NCBI GenBank assembly: GCA_016786725.1
Contig: JAEUVU010000017.1
Location: forward strand, 62,001 to 126,000
Reading direction: 5' to 3'
Length of the DNA: 64,000 nucleotides
DNA from: Ferruginibacter sp.
GTDB lineage: Bacteria > Bacteroidota > Bacteroidia > Chitinophagales > Chitinophagaceae
Shown here: positions 62,182 through 64,000 of the stretch, piece after piece
How the letters are laid out: the number at the start of each line of letters is the position of its first letter
Numbering within the stretch: the first letter of the stretch is position 1
Translations under genes and position numbers: made by a program
The notes under the pieces: model-generated
What the model was told of the DNA's origin: nothing
Databases searched by the model: none
What the model saw: the letters and a program-made list of their open reading frames with translations, nothing else

Positions 62182-64000
62182 TTACAGGATGACCAGGGCT
62201 TTTTGCAGTTTTTTGTTATCTGGCATTAATATTTCCAATGTATATCTTCCTCCGGAAACTGCCCGGTTCACCGGTAAGTTAAATACACTGTTACCTCCCG
62301 GATGATAAACCTCCCTGGCTTGTACCAGCCGGCCATTACCATCCACCAATCGCAGGTGATAATTACCTTTTTCAACACTGTTAAACTTAAGCCCGATAAT
62401 ATGGTTTGTAACCGGGTTGGGGTAAATAGTGATGCTCTTATCTGTGCCGGTCGGTGCCGGTACTGCCTCTACAGCATTAAACAGCACTTTAAACCGGTTT
62501 GCTGCGGCAGAAGCGGGGTTGGCGGTAACTTTAAACTTTACAACAGAGGGGCCGGTTAAACTCAATGGTGTACGGCTGCCTGTAAAATTGTCAATCAGCT
62601 CTGCTTTCATACCCGGGTTGGTAAATACGGATGGCGTAAATTCAAATTCATACTCCTGTTGTTTCATATTATTCATAAACAGCAGCAGGCTGTCGGTTTT
62701 AAAGATTACCGGCCTGCTTTCAATTGCCAGATGTTTACCCGCTTTAACAATGGCTATGTTCTCATCCCAGTTGTTTATTTCACTGGCATCATTTTCATCA
62801 ATACCTGGGCTGTAACTGTTGTTAAATAAGGCGATGGCCCCATCGGCTATCCTGCGGTATCCGTTTGGTTCGGTAAAATATAATTCTGTTCTGAAAGACT
62901 CCACAGGCGGCGGAGGTACTATAAATACTTCATTATTATTTCCTGCCGATTTATGGCCTTCCTGTATGCTCACTGTTGGCACACCTCCGGTTGACTGTAC
63001 AAAAAACGCCTGCCCGGATTGTATAAACCTTGTTCCCTGCCCCGAACTTGCCACCCCGGCCGTATTTACTGTTACAAAGCCCCCGCGGGTGCCAAAATTA
63101 GGATCCCAGAAGGTATAGGCAGTTGCCACATTGGTACAGGCCGGTTGAACCAATGCCCAGTCAATGGGCGAGGGATATGGATTGGTAACCAGGTTAAGCG
63201 CCCCTGCGCCGCCAATGAACGGATTGGTAAAACTGGTAAGCGTTCCGGTTAACAAAGTACCCGTAGTTCTCAAAGTGGTACTGCTGGTTGGCATACCAAC
63301 AGCCAGCGGTATCTGCATATCCATACTGCGGTCGCCACGTAAATAAAGGAAATAACCCGTAAGTGCATTTAAAGTGCTGCCGGTGTTGCCAATGGCGGTA
63401 TAGGTGGGTGTAACGGCATTGGTTACACTGTAAAAAGACGACTGGTTTGTTTGTGTTTTATCAAAACCATTGGCATTGCCGCCTGCCCCTGTAATCTGGG
63501 TGCCAAATAAGGGTACCGGGTTAACATTGGTGCCAATGGCGGTGTTCATACCACCTTCCATCCAGTTGGCATTAATGGAGCCAGTGGTATTTACCGTGGG
63601 TGCCAGCAAACGATAAGCCCTGCCTGAACCACCCAAACGTAATTTAATCCATCTTTCCACCGTTACATTGGTAGCGCCGGTTAGGGTGCTGCCTGTAAGA
63701 TTACCAATACGGGCTGTGTTGTTGGTGTTCGATTTAAGTGTAAGGTTTTGTGCATTGAGGTTTAAAGTGGCAGTTGTAAGTGTTATGGTGCCAAATACAT
63801 CCAGCGCATTGCCCAGTGTGGCGCTGCTTCCGCTGTTAAGTGTTAAATTATTAAGCGAACGTGTTGCTGCGGAGGTTTGCGTAAAATTTAAGGTACCGGC
63901 GGCCCCGCCGATAACCAGGCTGGAAGTTGATACCCCACCCGATGCTGTTCCACTGAATGTACCGCTGCCTGTAACTGCCCCGTTTAAGGTAAGGGTATTT
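62182..64000 (-). CDS. T9SS-sorted surface protein, C-terminal part (N-terminus beyond window)
   Basis: Partial gene; the frame is open to the window end and gives 605 residues. It ends with the T9SS sorting domain (YPNPVTNHIIGLKF, LRLVDGNGRLVQ, AVSGGRYTLEILM). The upstream part matches the M1 peptidase's beta region block by block (for example RAYRLLAP, NWMEGGMNT, NPYPSPIDW, WDPNFGTRGGFVTVN, NNWDENIA). Whether this protein also carries an enzyme domain is outside the window. Adjacent duplication with the M1 gene is likely. Confidence 0.88.
   Translation of the reverse strand, partial: NTLTLNGAVTGSGTFSGTASGGVSTSSLVIGGAAGTLNFTQTSAATRSLNNLTLNSGSSATLGNALDVFGTITLTTATLNLNAQNLTLKSNTNNTARIGNLTGSTLTGATNVTVERWIKLRLGGSGRAYRLLAPTVNTTGSINANWMEGGMNTAIGTNVNPVPLFGTQITGAGGNANGFDKTQTNQSSFYSVTNAVTPTYTAIGNTGSTLNALTGYFLYLRGDRSMDMQIPLAVGMPTSSTTLRTTGTLLTGTLTSFTNPFIGGAGALNLVTNPYPSPIDWALVQPACTNVATAYTFWDPNFGTRGGFVTVNTAGVASSGQGTRFIQSGQAFFVQSTGGVPTVSIQEGHKSAGNNNEVFIVPPPPVESFRTELYFTEPNGYRRIADGAIALFNNSYSPGIDENDASEINNWDENIAIVKAGKHLAIESRPVIFKTDSLLLFMNNMKQQEYEFEFTPSVFTNPGMKAELIDNFTGSRTPLSLTGPSVVKFKVTANPASAAANRFKVLFNAVEAVPAPTGTDKSITIYPNPVTNHIIGLKFNSVEKGNYHLRLVDGNGRLVQAREVYHPGGNSVFNLPVNRAVSGGRYTLEILMPDNKKLQKALVIL

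Overview
The window looks like a chromosome segment of a Bacteroidota bacterium, most likely of the Chitinophagaceae (inference from gene content, not from a marker gene). The signs are two type IX secretion (T9SS) cargo proteins with C-terminal sorting domains and a third of the same kind cut by the window end, an Oar-like TonB-dependent receptor, a LytS/LytTR two-component pair with a periplasmic propeller, a TamB-like protein, almost no Shine-Dalgarno sequences, and several TTG-N20-TAnnTTTG promoters typical of the phylum. I see no insertion sequence, prophage or CRISPR array.

Layout. 1-16200 is mostly housekeeping and envelope: an M14 carboxypeptidase (cut by the window start), gamma-glutamyltransferase, a DinB-like protein, a 1.6-kilo-residue TamB, ribBA, a large TonB-dependent receptor, and an esterase divergent from an ATP-grasp + GCS2 ligase pair. 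A tRNA-Arg(ACG) with a good promoter and terminator sits at 16247-16320, followed by the decayed remains of a LytTR regulator. 16901-24416 holds a T9SS cargo protein with a secreted C1q-like partner, a divergent propeller histidine kinase with its LytTR regulator, a lipoprotein and a single-domain globin. 24771-27194 holds a sodium/solute symporter and an unknown protein.

27331-57438 is one 30-kb exopolysaccharide cluster, entirely on the minus strand and read from wza down to cpsB. It encodes export (Wza, Wzc, Wzx), a Wzy-like polymerase, a UpxY-type antiterminator, about ten glycosyltransferases, methyl- and acetyltransferases, an epimerase, an SDR enzyme, an asparagine-synthase-like amidotransferase, the WbpG-HisH-HisF2 amidation trio, and a PHP-type tyrosine phosphatase (CpsB) at the far end that would oppose the tyrosine kinase Wzc. 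It also carries an exosortase (Cys/Arg/His triad intact) next to the Wzy-like protein and a glycosyltransferase, an arrangement I recall as the XrtY set, and an AbiEii-type nucleotidyltransferase with a small partner. No priming sugar-phosphate transferase and no exosortase substrate is visible in the window.

57657-64000 holds two adjacent, partly duplicated T9SS proteins, one fused to an M1 metallopeptidase.

The oddest signal is that three genes in the polysaccharide cluster (asparagine synthase, and two glycosyltransferases) have clear family N-termini upstream of any ATG/GTG/TTG, with ATC or ATT exactly where the start should be. In the asparagine synthase the codon before the obligatory N-terminal Cys is ATC. 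Either these genes use rare AUC/AUU starts or they are damaged at the start codon.
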